DNA of 64,000 bases from contig NZ_RYFF01000031.1 of assembly GCF_004138165.1 (NCBI RefSeq), forward strand, positions 1-64,000, given 5' to 3'. The stretch's first letter is position 1. Each line of letters opens with the position of its first letter. Below are positions 52,026 to 63,948 of the stretch, in pieces. Under the pieces are notes generated by a model. The model had not been told where the DNA came from, made no database searches, and saw nothing but the letters and a program-made list of their open reading frames with translations. Position numbers and translations under genes: made by a program. Source of the stretch: Candidatus Chloroploca sp. Khr17 (GTDB lineage Bacteria > Chloroflexota > Chloroflexia > Chloroflexales > Chloroflexaceae).

Positions 52026-53128
52026 AGCAACGTGCGCAACGCATCCTCCAGCGCAGCGCATACCTCATCCTGCTCCTCATCACGCATCCCAAGATAGAGC
52101 GGCAGACTCAACACATGGGCAGCCATATGCTCGGCGACAGGAAAACGAGAACCCAAAGCAAGTGCCTGATAACATGGTTGCCAATGCACCGGCAGCGGCC
52201 AACTCACCCGCGTCTCGATCCCTTGCGCAGCGAGGGCCGCCTGTACAACGTCACGGTTTGGCACCAACACCGAATAGAGAAACCATGTCGAGGTTGCACC
52301 GGGCAAGAGGCACGGCAACTGAATCGGCAGATGCGCCAGGCGCGCCTGGTAGCGTGCCGCCAGGCGTGCCCGCTCAGCCAGACGCGCCTCGAGTTGCGGG
52401 ATTTGCGCGAGACCAATCGCAGCGTGCAGATCACTCAGACGGTAGTTGTTGCCAATCGCAAGATGGCAATACTTCTGCTGCGGATCTTCGCCCTGATTGC
52501 GCAGTAGCCGGAGACGCTCGGCCATGGCATGATCATCGGTAAAGATCATGCCACCCTCGATCGTGGTCAGGATCTTGACCATGTGAAAGCTCGTTATCGC
52601 AACATGCCCATACGCGACCGTCTGGCGCTGCTGGAAACACGCGCCGAATGACTCGGCCGCATCAACGACAAGCGCAAGACCATGCGCCTCGGCCAGGGTG
52701 GTAAGTACCTCATGATGAGCCGGAGCACCACCATAATCAAGCGCCAGCACAGCCCGCGTCGCCGGCGTAATGTGGCATACGACCTCGGCGGGATCAAGCG
52801 TCCAGGTCACCGGATCAACATCAGCGAGCACCAGCCGCGCCCCCTGATAGCTGACGGCATTGGGCGCAGCGATATAGGCCATCGCCGGCACAATCACCTC
52901 GTCGCCGGGGCCGATCCCGAGGGCGGCCAGGGCAAGATCGAGGGCCGCCGTCCCCGACGACACGGCAACAGCATACCGACGACCCGCCAGCGCAGCAAGT
53001 TGCTGCTCAAACGCAGCAACCCGTGGCCCCATCGTTAACCAGTTGGAATGAAGTGCAGCTACCGCCGAAGCAATTTCGGCCTCGCCAAAGGCTGGACGTG
53101 CCCACGGGATACGTACAGGTGTAGCCAT
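52022..53128 (-). CDS. DegT/DnrJ/EryC1/StrS aminotransferase
   Basis: 368 residues from the ATG at 53128 (a GTG seven codons earlier is possible; neither has a clear ribosome binding site). The PLP-binding Lys lies in ITSFHMVKILTTIEGG; other motifs are VSSGTAALDLALAALG and VVDAAESFGA. The family transfers amino groups to nucleotide-linked keto sugars. With the neighbouring glycosyltransferase it suggests surface glycan work, but it is on the opposite strand. Confidence 0.87.
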   Translation of the reverse strand: MATPVRIPWARPAFGEAEIASAVAALHSNWLTMGPRVAAFEQQLAALAGRRYAVAVSSGTAALDLALAALGIGPGDEVIVPAMAYIAAPNAVSYQGARLVLADVDPVTWTLDPAEVVCHITPATRAVLALDYGGAPAHHEVLTTLAEAHGLALVVDAAESFGACFQQRQTVAYGHVAITSFHMVKILTTIEGGMIFTDDHAMAERLRLLRNQGEDPQQKYCHLAIGNNYRLSDLHAAIGLAQIPQLEARLAERARLAARYQARLAHLPIQLPCLLPGATSTWFLYSVLVPNRDVVQAALAAQGIETRVSWPLPVHWQPCYQALALGSRFPVAEHMAAHVLSLPLYLGMRDEEQDEVCAALEDALRTLL

Positions 53129-53214
53129 ACCGGTTGAAGGAGCGGACACGATTTTGTTAATAAAACTCGCTCAAAAGGCACAGCAATAGTATACACCACT
53201 TTTCCTACATATTT

Positions 53215-54030
53215 TCAAACCTCCAACCAGCGTAGCACAATCAGCACCGTCACCGCATAATCGTACCCTCGCAGCATATTATGGCTCGTGCCCGGTACCA
53301 CCTCGATCTGCGCCTGACGACCCTCAAGGCCTTGTTGCACCATAACGAGTTGTGCGGGCGAAACAACGGTCAACGTAGGATCAGCGACAAGCATCAGCAG
53401 CGGTACATGAACCTGCGCAAATCGATCAAGCAGATCCCATGCCGCCGGTGGGCAAAAAAGACCCTCGACCTGCGCAACACGGCACTGCTCAAGGGCAATT
53501 GCTTTCCAATACACATCCTCATCACACCAGGTTGCATTATTGGCCCGCACGGTGACAAGCCCCTGCTCGACCGGGCCACCAACACCCGCCCCATAGGTAG
53601 ACTTCCGCTCGCTGGCCCACGCGGGATCAAGACCCAACAATGGATCAACCAAGACAACCCGCCTCAGTAACTTGCCATAGACCGGGTGACTCGCGAGCGC
53701 CAGAGCCGTCGCCCCGCCCCACGAATGCCCAAGCAACGTCACCTCGGCGAGCCCAAGTTGCTGCATTGCCTCGCCAATCAGCCGCGCAATCGCATCAATG
53801 CTGTGCTCACGACTCACGTCGCTGAGACCGTGGCCGGGCATGTCAAACGAGATCGGGTGCAAACCAGCCTCACGTAACGCCCCGGCAACCTGCCAGAGGG
53901 TCGCCGCACTACTCGTAATGCCGTGCAACAGCACGGCTGGCGATCCCGTGCCACCCCAATCAAGGTAGCTCAGCCGCGTCGCCTCAACCGTGATCATCCG
54001 GTGAGCCGCATCGGAAGGAAACGGATGCAT
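53215..54030 (-). CDS. Alpha/beta hydrolase
   Basis: 271 residues. The nucleophile elbow is GHSWGG (about residue 99), the oxyanion-hole HGITSSAATLW is near the N-terminus and the catalytic His is in GTSHNMLRG. An acid residue is likely in LVADPTLTV. The substrate is unknown. GGGGGG lies four bases before the ATG. Confidence 0.85.
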   Translation of the reverse strand: MHPFPSDAAHRMITVEATRLSYLDWGGTGSPAVLLHGITSSAATLWQVAGALREAGLHPISFDMPGHGLSDVSREHSIDAIARLIGEAMQQLGLAEVTLLGHSWGGATALALASHPVYGKLLRRVVLVDPLLGLDPAWASERKSTYGAGVGGPVEQGLVTVRANNATWCDEDVYWKAIALEQCRVAQVEGLFCPPAAWDLLDRFAQVHVPLLMLVADPTLTVVSPAQLVMVQQGLEGRQAQIEVVPGTSHNMLRGYDYAVTVLIVLRWLEV

Positions 54031-54389
54031 ACACCCCCCTCATTTAGAGCCAGGAAATTGAACAATTATAGCCTAATTAGTCTGGGAACGATGTTTTCTT
54101 CTACCAACGGGGGCTTCGACAGGCTCAGCCTACGTCCGTGCGCAACGCCCATCACCTGCGGTTGGCTGAGCTTGTCGAAGCCAAGCCCTCTGCCAGCAAA
54201 CTTAGTTGACACACTAGTTATTCAATCAGGAATGGCAAGAACGCGGTACAATGAGGACATGGACATTGCACCACCTCGGGGTAGACTGGCTCTTTGGACC
54301 CAGTCATTGCCCGCACGGTCTCTAGCATGTGCAACACTGCGGGCAAATGCATTGCCCAAGATAATCGGAGGACGACAACTGTCGGAGCT
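54031..54389. other. Gene-free spacer with a repeat
   Basis: This 359-base gap between divergent genes contains the palindromic repeat at 54112-54182 and a TAGTTGACACACTAG segment near 54203-54217 that resembles the MITE end at 5582. A TACAAT near 54247 could be a -10 box for the lipoprotein gene. No gene was seen. Confidence 0.65.
54112..54182. repeat. GGCTTCGACAGGCTCAGCC palindromic repeat
   Basis: GGCTTCGACAGGCTCAGCC (54112-54130) and GGCTGAGCTTGTCGAAGCC (54164-54182) form the same inverted pair as at 29762-29832, in opposite orientation, with a conserved GCGCAACGCCCAT spacer element. Confidence 0.85.
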
Positions 54390-56540
54390 ATGTTTGTGCG
54401 TGTAATCCTTGTTGCCTGGGTGATCCTGGCCCTGGCTGGTTGTGCCCTTGCACCAGGGTTGCCAGCACCCTACGATCTCGATGAGCCGTTTTTGAGCGCA
54501 TGGCGCCGGGCCGGCGGCGAAACGCTTGGCCCCCCTCAGACTCCACCGCTCTGGATTGACGAATACCAGGTGCAACTCTTTGCCAACCACCGCATCACGG
54601 CCATTGATGCTCGCCGTGCGGTGGTCGAGGGGCTGGAAGAAGGTTGGAGCACCGGCTACCCCGCGCTGCTGCGCGACGCCCCGGCGGCAACCCAGCGCGC
54701 CTCGGTGTTGCTCGGCGAGGGAGCCGAGAGCCTCGCAGGGCCGCTTGCCCCGCTTAACGTGACTGTTCGGGCCCCTGGCTATAACGGGCCTGCCGAGTTG
54801 CATCTCTTTGATGCAGCTGTGCAACCCGCCGGTCAGGTGAGCCTGGAACTCGCCGAGGGCTATGCCCACGTCACGATCTACCCGCGTGGTGCCCCTGGTC
54901 CACAGTGGGCCGTTGTGTTGATTGATGGGCAGGTGGCCGGGGCACGCAGCACCCTCTTCACCCTCCATCCAACAACTGCATTGGAAACAGGCGATCCCGA
55001 GCTTGATGCGCTCTATCCACGGCTTCGTGGTTTTATGGAACGCGCCGTTGTAAGCTACGAGCTCAATGGGCGCGTCATTCGCGGCTATCGTTCGCCCGAC
55101 AATCCGCTCATCTGGCTCCGCGATCACGTCTATCAGGGGCGCGGCTTCCGCTATTTCGAGACCGATGTCACCAGTGTGCTCGATGCCTTCCGCGAGGCCC
55201 AGTTGCCCGACGGCAGCCTGCCCGATGTGCTCGATTACCCCGAACGCATGGTCAAGGCCCATCGCAAAGAAGTTGAAAGCGACCTCGAATTTCTCTATGT
55301 TCAGGGCGTCTACGAAGCCTGGCAAATGACCGGTGACGACGAGTGGCTCCGTGGACATGTTGAGTCAATGCGGCGTGCGCTGAACTACATCACCAGCGAT
55401 CCACTCCGCTGGGACGCCCAGCGCCAACTCGTGCGCCGGCCTTACACGATTGACATGTGGGACTTTGCCTATGGGCCAACAACGATCAGTCCTGATGGCA
55501 AGCCCGCCCCTCGCCACTGGATCGAGCCCGATACCATCTGGGGCACCTTCCACGGCGACAATACCGGCGTCGCCCACGCCATGCTCTTGATGGCCCGCAT
55601 CGAAGAACACGTTGGCGACCCGGCTATGGCCTCAGTATGGCGTAGTGCAAGCAAGGGTTTGATGGATCGCCTAAACGAACTGAGTTGGAACGGGCGCTTT
55701 TTCACCCACTTCATCCCCGAAGATCCAACCTTTGCGCCGGCTGGCGTTGACCCTGCCGCCCAGTTGAGCCTCTCGAATGCCTATGCCCTCAACCGGCTCG
55801 GCGTGGACGGGTATCAAGGGCAGCGCATCATCGAAGAGTACTTCAACCGACGCGACTTTGCCCGGGCCTTTGCCGAATGGTACTCGATTGACCCACCCTT
55901 CCCAGCGGGCAGCTTTGGCATGGCGGGTGGCAAAGGCGAAAATCCCGGCGAATACACCAACGGCGGCATCAAACCCCTCGTTGGCGGCGAACTCGCCCGC
56001 GGTGCCTTTCGTCTCGGCTTTGCCGCCTACGGTCTCGACATTCTCCGTCGCTACGCCGACCTCACCGAGCTCACCGGATCAACCTATCTCTGGTATTATC
56101 CCGACGGGCGCCCAGGGATTCAAGGACCAGATACGATTTCTAACGACGGTTGGGGTGCCGGGGCGATGATCGGCGCCCTCTTGGAAGGTCTGGCCGGCTT
56201 TGACGACCAGGCCGAACGCTACCGCGACGTGATCCTCTCGCCGCGCTGGGCCAGTGACCCCTCGTTGACCCAGGTACGCGCTGTTGCCACCTACGCCGCC
56301 TCGCAACATTACCTCGCCTATCGCTGGCAGCGTGAAGATCGGGCCATCCATCTCGACATCACCGGGTCAAGCGAACGCATCTATGCACGTATCCTCATCC
56401 CGCCCGAACTTGCCGCCGCGACCCTCCAGGTCACACTCAACGGCGACATCGTACCCACCACCATCGAAGGTATCGCCCACGACCGCTACATCGCCGTCCC
56501 CCTCGACGCTGGCAATGCGCAACTTGCCATCACCTGGTGA
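54390..56540 (+). CDS. Lipoprotein with (alpha/alpha)6 glycosidase-like domain
   Basis: 716 residues. The N-terminus VRVILVAWVILALAGCALAP is a signal peptide with a lipobox ending in LAGC, so the protein is probably membrane-anchored outside the cytoplasm. The large C-terminal part looks like an alpha/alpha barrel (FLYVQGVYEAWQMTGDDEWL; NTGVAHAMLLMARIEEHVGD; YTNGGIKPLVGGELARGAFR), similar to GH37/GH63 or amylo-glucosidase types. The likely general acid cannot be fixed by eye. Start ATG at 54390 has GGAG only two bases away. A 25-bp hairpin follows. Confidence 0.72.
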   Translation: MFVRVILVAWVILALAGCALAPGLPAPYDLDEPFLSAWRRAGGETLGPPQTPPLWIDEYQVQLFANHRITAIDARRAVVEGLEEGWSTGYPALLRDAPAATQRASVLLGEGAESLAGPLAPLNVTVRAPGYNGPAELHLFDAAVQPAGQVSLELAEGYAHVTIYPRGAPGPQWAVVLIDGQVAGARSTLFTLHPTTALETGDPELDALYPRLRGFMERAVVSYELNGRVIRGYRSPDNPLIWLRDHVYQGRGFRYFETDVTSVLDAFREAQLPDGSLPDVLDYPERMVKAHRKEVESDLEFLYVQGVYEAWQMTGDDEWLRGHVESMRRALNYITSDPLRWDAQRQLVRRPYTIDMWDFAYGPTTISPDGKPAPRHWIEPDTIWGTFHGDNTGVAHAMLLMARIEEHVGDPAMASVWRSASKGLMDRLNELSWNGRFFTHFIPEDPTFAPAGVDPAAQLSLSNAYALNRLGVDGYQGQRIIEEYFNRRDFARAFAEWYSIDPPFPAGSFGMAGGKGENPGEYTNGGIKPLVGGELARGAFRLGFAAYGLDILRRYADLTELTGSTYLWYYPDGRPGIQGPDTISNDGWGAGAMIGALLEGLAGFDDQAERYRDVILSPRWASDPSLTQVRAVATYAASQHYLAYRWQREDRAIHLDITGSSERIYARILIPPELAAATLQVTLNGDIVPTTIEGIAHDRYIAVPLDAGNAQLAITW

Positions 56541-56551
56541 TGAAAATCCAT

Positions 56552-56604
56552 GCTTGTGCGGGCGAAAACGACCAGCGAAGCTAGTCGTTTTCGCCCGCAC
56601 AAGC
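56552..56604. terminator. 25-bp hairpin between convergent genes
   Basis: The arms 56552-56576 and 56580-56604 pair with one mismatch across GAA. It lies between the lipoprotein gene and gvpK, whose stops face each other, and can end both transcripts. Confidence 0.7.
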
Positions 56605-56639
56605 GAGATTATTGGGGTTCTGTGGTCTCCACCACATAC

Positions 56640-57053
56640 TCACAGCAATTTGCCAAGCGGCCCAAGATCAATATTAAGATCTTCATCCGTCAAACCGAAG
56701 ACTTCTTTCAACTCTTTCATGCGCTCGTCGAGACGCATAAAGGTCAGGCCAAGCCGTTCAATCGCCGCGTCGTCAAGCGTACCATCCTCGACGCGATGCA
56801 AGGCCTGGCGTTCCATCAATTGACGCAGCAACTCAACGACCGTCAGAACCAGTTGCGCCAGACCACTTTCGACCTTGTCGGGATCCAAGGTTATCCGGCC
56901 TGAATGCGCCTGGCGTGTTGCACCAAGCTCAGCCACGAGTCCGGTACGATCTTCAGGGGCACAGAGTATCTTATTTAGATCATCAATTTCCTGGATTTCC
57001 AGGTCACAATGTGCGGTTGAATGCTTTATATCTGCATGTTCTTGTAGACTCAT
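56640..57053 (-). CDS. gvpK: Gas vesicle protein GvpK
   Basis: 137 residues. GvpK is an accessory protein needed for vesicle formation. The family core is visible as KVESGLAQLVLTVVELLRQL, LMERQALHRVEDGTLDDAAI and ERLGLTFMRLDERMKELKE. The ATG at 57053 follows AAAGGAAA by about nine bases; a longer reading enters a CAATCTGCAATC repeat. It is the last gene of the gvp operon in the window. Confidence 0.9.
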   Translation of the reverse strand: MSLQEHADIKHSTAHCDLEIQEIDDLNKILCAPEDRTGLVAELGATRQAHSGRITLDPDKVESGLAQLVLTVVELLRQLMERQALHRVEDGTLDDAAIERLGLTFMRLDERMKELKEVFGLTDEDLNIDLGPLGKLL

Positions 57054-57115
57054 ACTTTTTTTTCCTTTATCATCCGCGGCAATCCGCAATCCAAAATCTG
57101 CAATCTGCAATGGTA

Positions 57116-57823
57116 TCAGTCAGCGAGTTGTCGTACAAAACTATACACCGGCCACGGGCCTGTGGCCAGAAAAGCAAGCTCAGGCGATGCTTCGCGCATC
57201 GTGGCAAGGCGACGTCGTGCCTCGTCCATACTTTCACGGTCAAGCAGATAGGCGGCTTTTAACAGAGTACGCGGCGAGATCAGAAATTTCTGTTCAACCT
57301 GAACGGCGAGGGCCGCAAGGTCAGCCGTTACGTCCGTCACCATCTTCGTCAACTCAGCCCGCTCTTGCTCTTCACGCTTCGTTTCACGGAGGCGCTCGAG
57401 CATATAGGAACGTCCATCGGTGGCTGCTGGCGTGGCCCGGGGCGCTTCAGGTTCGGGCGGCGCCTCACGGCGCATCACCCGCAGCGCCAGTTCCACTTTG
57501 CCCGCCAGCCGCACGAGATCCTCTTGATAGATCGGTGCGCCCGCCGCGAGGCGCTCACGAATGCGCGTGACCGAACCGATGGTGCCAAAGCGTACCGGCA
57601 AGACGGTGCGCTTTGCCATCAAGGCCTCGATCACCGTCTCGTGTCGCAGCAGATCTTCGCGGGTCACTGGCAACTCGGCACGCTCGATCGGGCTGACAAT
57701 GGCGAGCAAATCTCCCTCGCGCACGGTCTCAAGCTGGCCTTGCGCAAGACCGAGGATGTCAGGCAAAGCCACCTCAGGCACGCCTGCAATCGCATAGAGA
57801 TAGTACCGATCCACGCGCAGCAC
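57116..57823 (-). CDS. GvpL/GvpF family gas vesicle protein
   Basis: 235 residues. Family features are YYLYAIAG at the start, KRTVLPVRFGTIGS (about 70-83), a charged coiled region, and PWPVYSFV at the C-terminus. GvpF/L proteins bind GvpA and other accessory proteins during nucleation. The start may be the GTG at 57823 or the GTG three codons later, which is better spaced from GGGAAGG. It is one of four paralogues here. Confidence 0.88.
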   Translation of the reverse strand: MLRVDRYYLYAIAGVPEVALPDILGLAQGQLETVREGDLLAIVSPIERAELPVTREDLLRHETVIEALMAKRTVLPVRFGTIGSVTRIRERLAAGAPIYQEDLVRLAGKVELALRVMRREAPPEPEAPRATPAATDGRSYMLERLRETKREEQERAELTKMVTDVTADLAALAVQVEQKFLISPRTLLKAAYLLDRESMDEARRRLATMREASPELAFLATGPWPVYSFVRQLAD

Positions 57824-57835
57824 CTTCCCACCAAC

Positions 57836-58060
57836 TTACGCCTCAAGTTCACGCTGCCGCTCAACCAGTTGATACCAGGCCGCATTGCGCATCTTATCAG
57901 CCGTGTCAACCGAACAAATCAGCGCTTTAAGCCCGACATAGACCAGATCAACATCAGCGATCGACAGCGTGAGCTCACCCCACAAGAAGACACCCTTATC
58001 GAGGGCACGATCAAGCAGATCGATGATGGCAATTTCGCGCCCTTCGAAATCGTCACCCAT
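57836..58060 (-). CDS. Short GvpA/GvpJ-family protein
   Basis: 74 residues, one GvpA-type domain: IIDLLDRALDKGVFLWGELT then LSIADVDLVYVGLKALICSV. GvpA is the shell protein; GvpJ, GvpM and GvpS are minor relatives. This copy has Phe-Leu-Trp where GvpA usually has Val-Val-Asp-Ala, so I take it as a minor component. AGGAGG lies six bases before the ATG at 58060, which falls inside the end of the upstream gvpF/L gene (8-base overlap). Confidence 0.82.
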   Translation of the reverse strand: MGDDFEGREIAIIDLLDRALDKGVFLWGELTLSIADVDLVYVGLKALICSVDTADKMRNAAWYQLVERQRELEA

Positions 58061-58921
58061 CAACAACCTCCTGCACATCCTCGGTGGGTTCGACAAAACT
58101 GTACGCCGGCCACGGACCAGTTAGCTCAAGCCGCAAACCACGCGGCCCATACGTTGTACACACCTGCTCGACCGCCGCCGTAAAAGCTGCATACTCTGCT
58201 TCGGCCACAAGATAGGCCCCATTCAAAACCATCGGCTCATTGGCCGTATTGCTCTGGGTTGCCGGTGGTTTATGGCGGTCGCTCGCCCGTACCAGTGCCG
58301 CAAGCGTCTGATGGATCGCCTGAGCATCATTGTACATCAGATCATCAACGACTTCATGCGTCGCCCGTTGCAGGCGCTTGCTCAACATATACCGCACACC
58401 TTCAGAAGCTGCGTTGAACGTATTGGCAAGCTCACGTAGCTTGGGCACCTCTTGTTGCGCCCAGGTCGTCAGGACAGCACGATCATAGAAGAGCTTCACG
58501 CCCCATTCGAGGCAGCCTTCAATGCGGTCAAGCGCCGCACGGAACGTCTCACCATACTCGGTGAGGGCCTGGCGCAGACGGTCTTCACCAACATAGATCG
58601 TGCAAAACTTCAACGGCACAACTGTATAGTACTGCATCAATTGAACGAGTACCCGCTGATGCGCTACTGCCCGCGCTTCGAGCCATTCGATATCCTGCAC
58701 CCGTTCACGCAAGCGATCAACCTCATACTCGGTCAACGGCACCGCGCTCACCATCACCTGCTGATCGGCATGGACAAACGACTGCACCTCATAGGCCGGC
58801 TCGATGCCCTCAATGAGCAAGGGCTCATCCGACAGGTTCGCATGGGGCCGCACCACCGCATAGGCATAGTACGCCAGCAGATTGTCGGCAAAAATAGCCG
58901 GATCAAAGGGGGGTAAAACCA

Positions 58922-58925
<4 letters not shown>
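58053..58925 (-). CDS. GvpL/GvpF family gas vesicle protein
   Basis: 290 residues. YYAYAVVRPH, YTVVPLKFCTIYVGEDRL and WPAYSFVEP are the expected landmarks, with a long helical middle. Its ATG overlaps the stop of the J-domain gene (TGA at 58922-58924), giving translational coupling. It is the longest single-domain member of the four. Confidence 0.87.
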
Positions 58926-62114
<3,189 letters not shown>

Positions 62115-62123
62115 TCAACCAGG

Positions 62124-62426
62124 CTACTGCCTGACCGATACCTGCGCCTCAAGACGTTCAATACGCTCTTGAAGAGCTTTATTCTCATCTGTAAGCTCAC
62201 GTGCTTTGGTGGTCAAATAAGGATCATTTTCCCACCAGTTGATCCCCATCTCCATTGCTTTATCCACTGAGGCAACAAGCAGGCGAATCTTAATCGAGAG
62301 CAATTCGACACCAACGAGTGAAATCGTAATATCACCGGCGATAACGATGCCCCGATCAAGCACACGCTCAAGAATGTCAGCCAGATTGGTTGACTGCACC
62401 GAGTGCTGCAACTGATTAGCGGCCAT
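62124..62426 (-). CDS. GvpA/GvpJ-family protein with coiled-coil tail
   Basis: 100 residues. The GvpA core reads LADILERVLDRGIVIAGDIT then ISLVGVELLSIKIRLLVASV, followed by MGINWWENDPYL and a helical tail ENKALQERIERLEAQ. GvpA itself normally ends soon after the core, so this looks like GvpJ or a related minor protein, though a shell role is not excluded. The AGGATAGGAAG region precedes the ATG. It is immediately upstream of the AAA ATPase gene. Confidence 0.83.
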   Translation of the reverse strand: MAANQLQHSVQSTNLADILERVLDRGIVIAGDITISLVGVELLSIKIRLLVASVDKAMEMGINWWENDPYLTTKARELTDENKALQERIERLEAQVSVRQ

Positions 62427-62556
62427 AACTTCCTATCCTCTCGCAGGCAACCTGAAACAAAGCCCGCCTCTACTTCAGGGCACCTGACTGAGTAGCACGC
62501 TGCAACGAAGCCCGTCATCTCACAACGAGCACCGACAGGCTCATTGCAGCGCACGT

Positions 62557-62823
62557 TTATTGTACTTTGCCCTCAACTTGCCCACGATAATAGCGCTGGG
62601 TACGCTCATAGCTCATCAGATTGCCCTTCTCATCGAGCACCACCTCGTAGGTCGCGAGAATGTCGCTCGACTCGGGAATGCGTTTGAGCTCAATCATATC
62701 AACGACGATGTGCCAGCCATCTTCTCTATGTGCCAGGCTCGAAACCGTCCCTGCCTGCAAACCCGTCAGGCCAATCAGTTGATCCCTGGCCCGCATTGCA
62801 ATCTCACCTACGTTCATTGGCAT
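62557..62823 (-). CDS. gvpO: Gas vesicle protein GvpO
   Basis: 88 residues. The GvpO core is GLQAGTVSSLAHREDGWHIV, then VDMIELKRIPESSDILATYE and YERTQRYYRGQ. GvpO is an accessory factor affecting gvp expression or assembly. AAGGAGG lies six bases upstream of the ATG at 62823; a longer reading by 16 residues is less likely. Confidence 0.87.
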   Translation of the reverse strand: MPMNVGEIAMRARDQLIGLTGLQAGTVSSLAHREDGWHIVVDMIELKRIPESSDILATYEVVLDEKGNLMSYERTQRYYRGQVEGKVQ

Positions 62824-62871
62824 CGAAAGCCTCCTTGCTTCGCTCACAACCATGGAACTCAGAACGACCAA

Positions 62872-63129
62872 TCACTGCTGCGCCTTCGAGGCATTGTACT
62901 CGCGGATCTCTTTGATCCGCGCGAGCAAATAATCCTCGGCTTCCATATATTCATCCTCGGTAATTTCACCAAGGTCGAGTTTCAATTCCATTTCCATCAA
63001 CTGCCCACGAACCTTGCCTTCGTCATAGATCTCGCCTTCAGCCTGCTCGAGCAGTTTCTCGGCGATCCAGATGGTGCCATTGATGGGGGCTGTCACCGGC
63101 AACAGCAGCAGGTCAGTCAAGATACCCAC
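62872..63129 (-). CDS. gvpG: Gas vesicle protein GvpG
   Basis: 85 residues. The N-terminal LLLLPVTAPINGTIWIAEKL and the acidic coiled C-terminal half (LDLGEITEDEYMEAEDYLLA) are typical of GvpG, which works with GvpF/L in early assembly. GTG start with GGAG six bases upstream. The stop is 49 bases from the GvpO start. Confidence 0.88.
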   Translation of the reverse strand: MGILTDLLLLPVTAPINGTIWIAEKLLEQAEGEIYDEGKVRGQLMEMELKLDLGEITEDEYMEAEDYLLARIKEIREYNASKAQQ

Positions 63130-63177
63130 GCCTAGCTCCTCTCTGGTTCCACCACCCCTCTGGCGGGAGGTTTGATC

Positions 63178-63948
63178 CTAACTATCCCAACGGACAACAA
63201 TATTGACAAAGTTATAGGGCGGCGCACTACCCACGTATTTGAACATCATGCGCTTGCCCATCTCTTGATCCAACTCCTGGACGATCTGATCAACCTCGTT
63301 CTCGCGCTCTTTCCTGACCAGGAACGCCGCATTGAGCACCATCCGCTCGGTGATGACCATGTTATTCCGGGTTTCCAGCACCAGCGGCTCGATGTTCTGC
63401 AGAATATAGTGCGCGTCTTCTTCACGTTTGCGTTTCATCGCTGACTCGACCAGTTCGCCAAGCTTGATCCGCTGGTAGTAGGTCTCTTCAGGTGACTTGC
63501 CCACCAGGCTATCGCGCAACTGGCGAATAGCAGGACTTGCCTCCACAATCTCACGATAGACGACTTCTTCATACCAGAAGGCTTTCAAGCCCAGTTCAAC
63601 ACACCCATCCATTTTGCGCATCAATTGATCAAGCTCGTCGTAACGACGCTTGAGCATCTGCTCAACAACCGCCTCGGCATTCGGCGCAACAATGCCAAAC
63701 CGTACCGGAAGAATGGTGTGCGTATTCATCACCTCTTCCAGCACCGTCGTATGCGCAAGCATATTGCGGCGGGTGCTATCGTACTCAACAATTGGCGAAC
63801 TACTCACCACGGCAGCAAGATCCTTATACACAAGCGCATGCACCAGGGCATCCTGGCCCCCGATGCCACGTGATTGAAAGGTCAGCGGCGTCGAACTGCG
63901 AATGATGCAGTAGAGGTATTCGCCAATTTCGATGTTTGGAGCGGGCAT
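63178..63948 (-). CDS. GvpL/GvpF family gas vesicle protein
   Basis: 256 residues. Landmarks are EYLYCIIRSS, THTILPVRFGIVAPNAEAVV, a long charged helical middle (SAMKRKREEDAHYI) and PPYNFVNIVV at the end. This is the most canonical of the four paralogues. GGAGG lies about ten bases before the ATG. The operon probably begins beyond the right edge, where gvpA and gvpN would be expected. Confidence 0.9.
   Translation of the reverse strand: MPAPNIEIGEYLYCIIRSSTPLTFQSRGIGGQDALVHALVYKDLAAVVSSSPIVEYDSTRRNMLAHTTVLEEVMNTHTILPVRFGIVAPNAEAVVEQMLKRRYDELDQLMRKMDGCVELGLKAFWYEEVVYREIVEASPAIRQLRDSLVGKSPEETYYQRIKLGELVESAMKRKREEDAHYILQNIEPLVLETRNNMVITERMVLNAAFLVRKERENEVDQIVQELDQEMGKRMMFKYVGSAPPYNFVNIVVRWDS

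Noticed and set aside
62124..62426. Calling this the major shell protein GvpA
   Set aside because: The long coiled-coil tail and the MGINWWENDPYL segment fit GvpJ-like minor proteins better, and the true gvpA may lie beyond the right edge.
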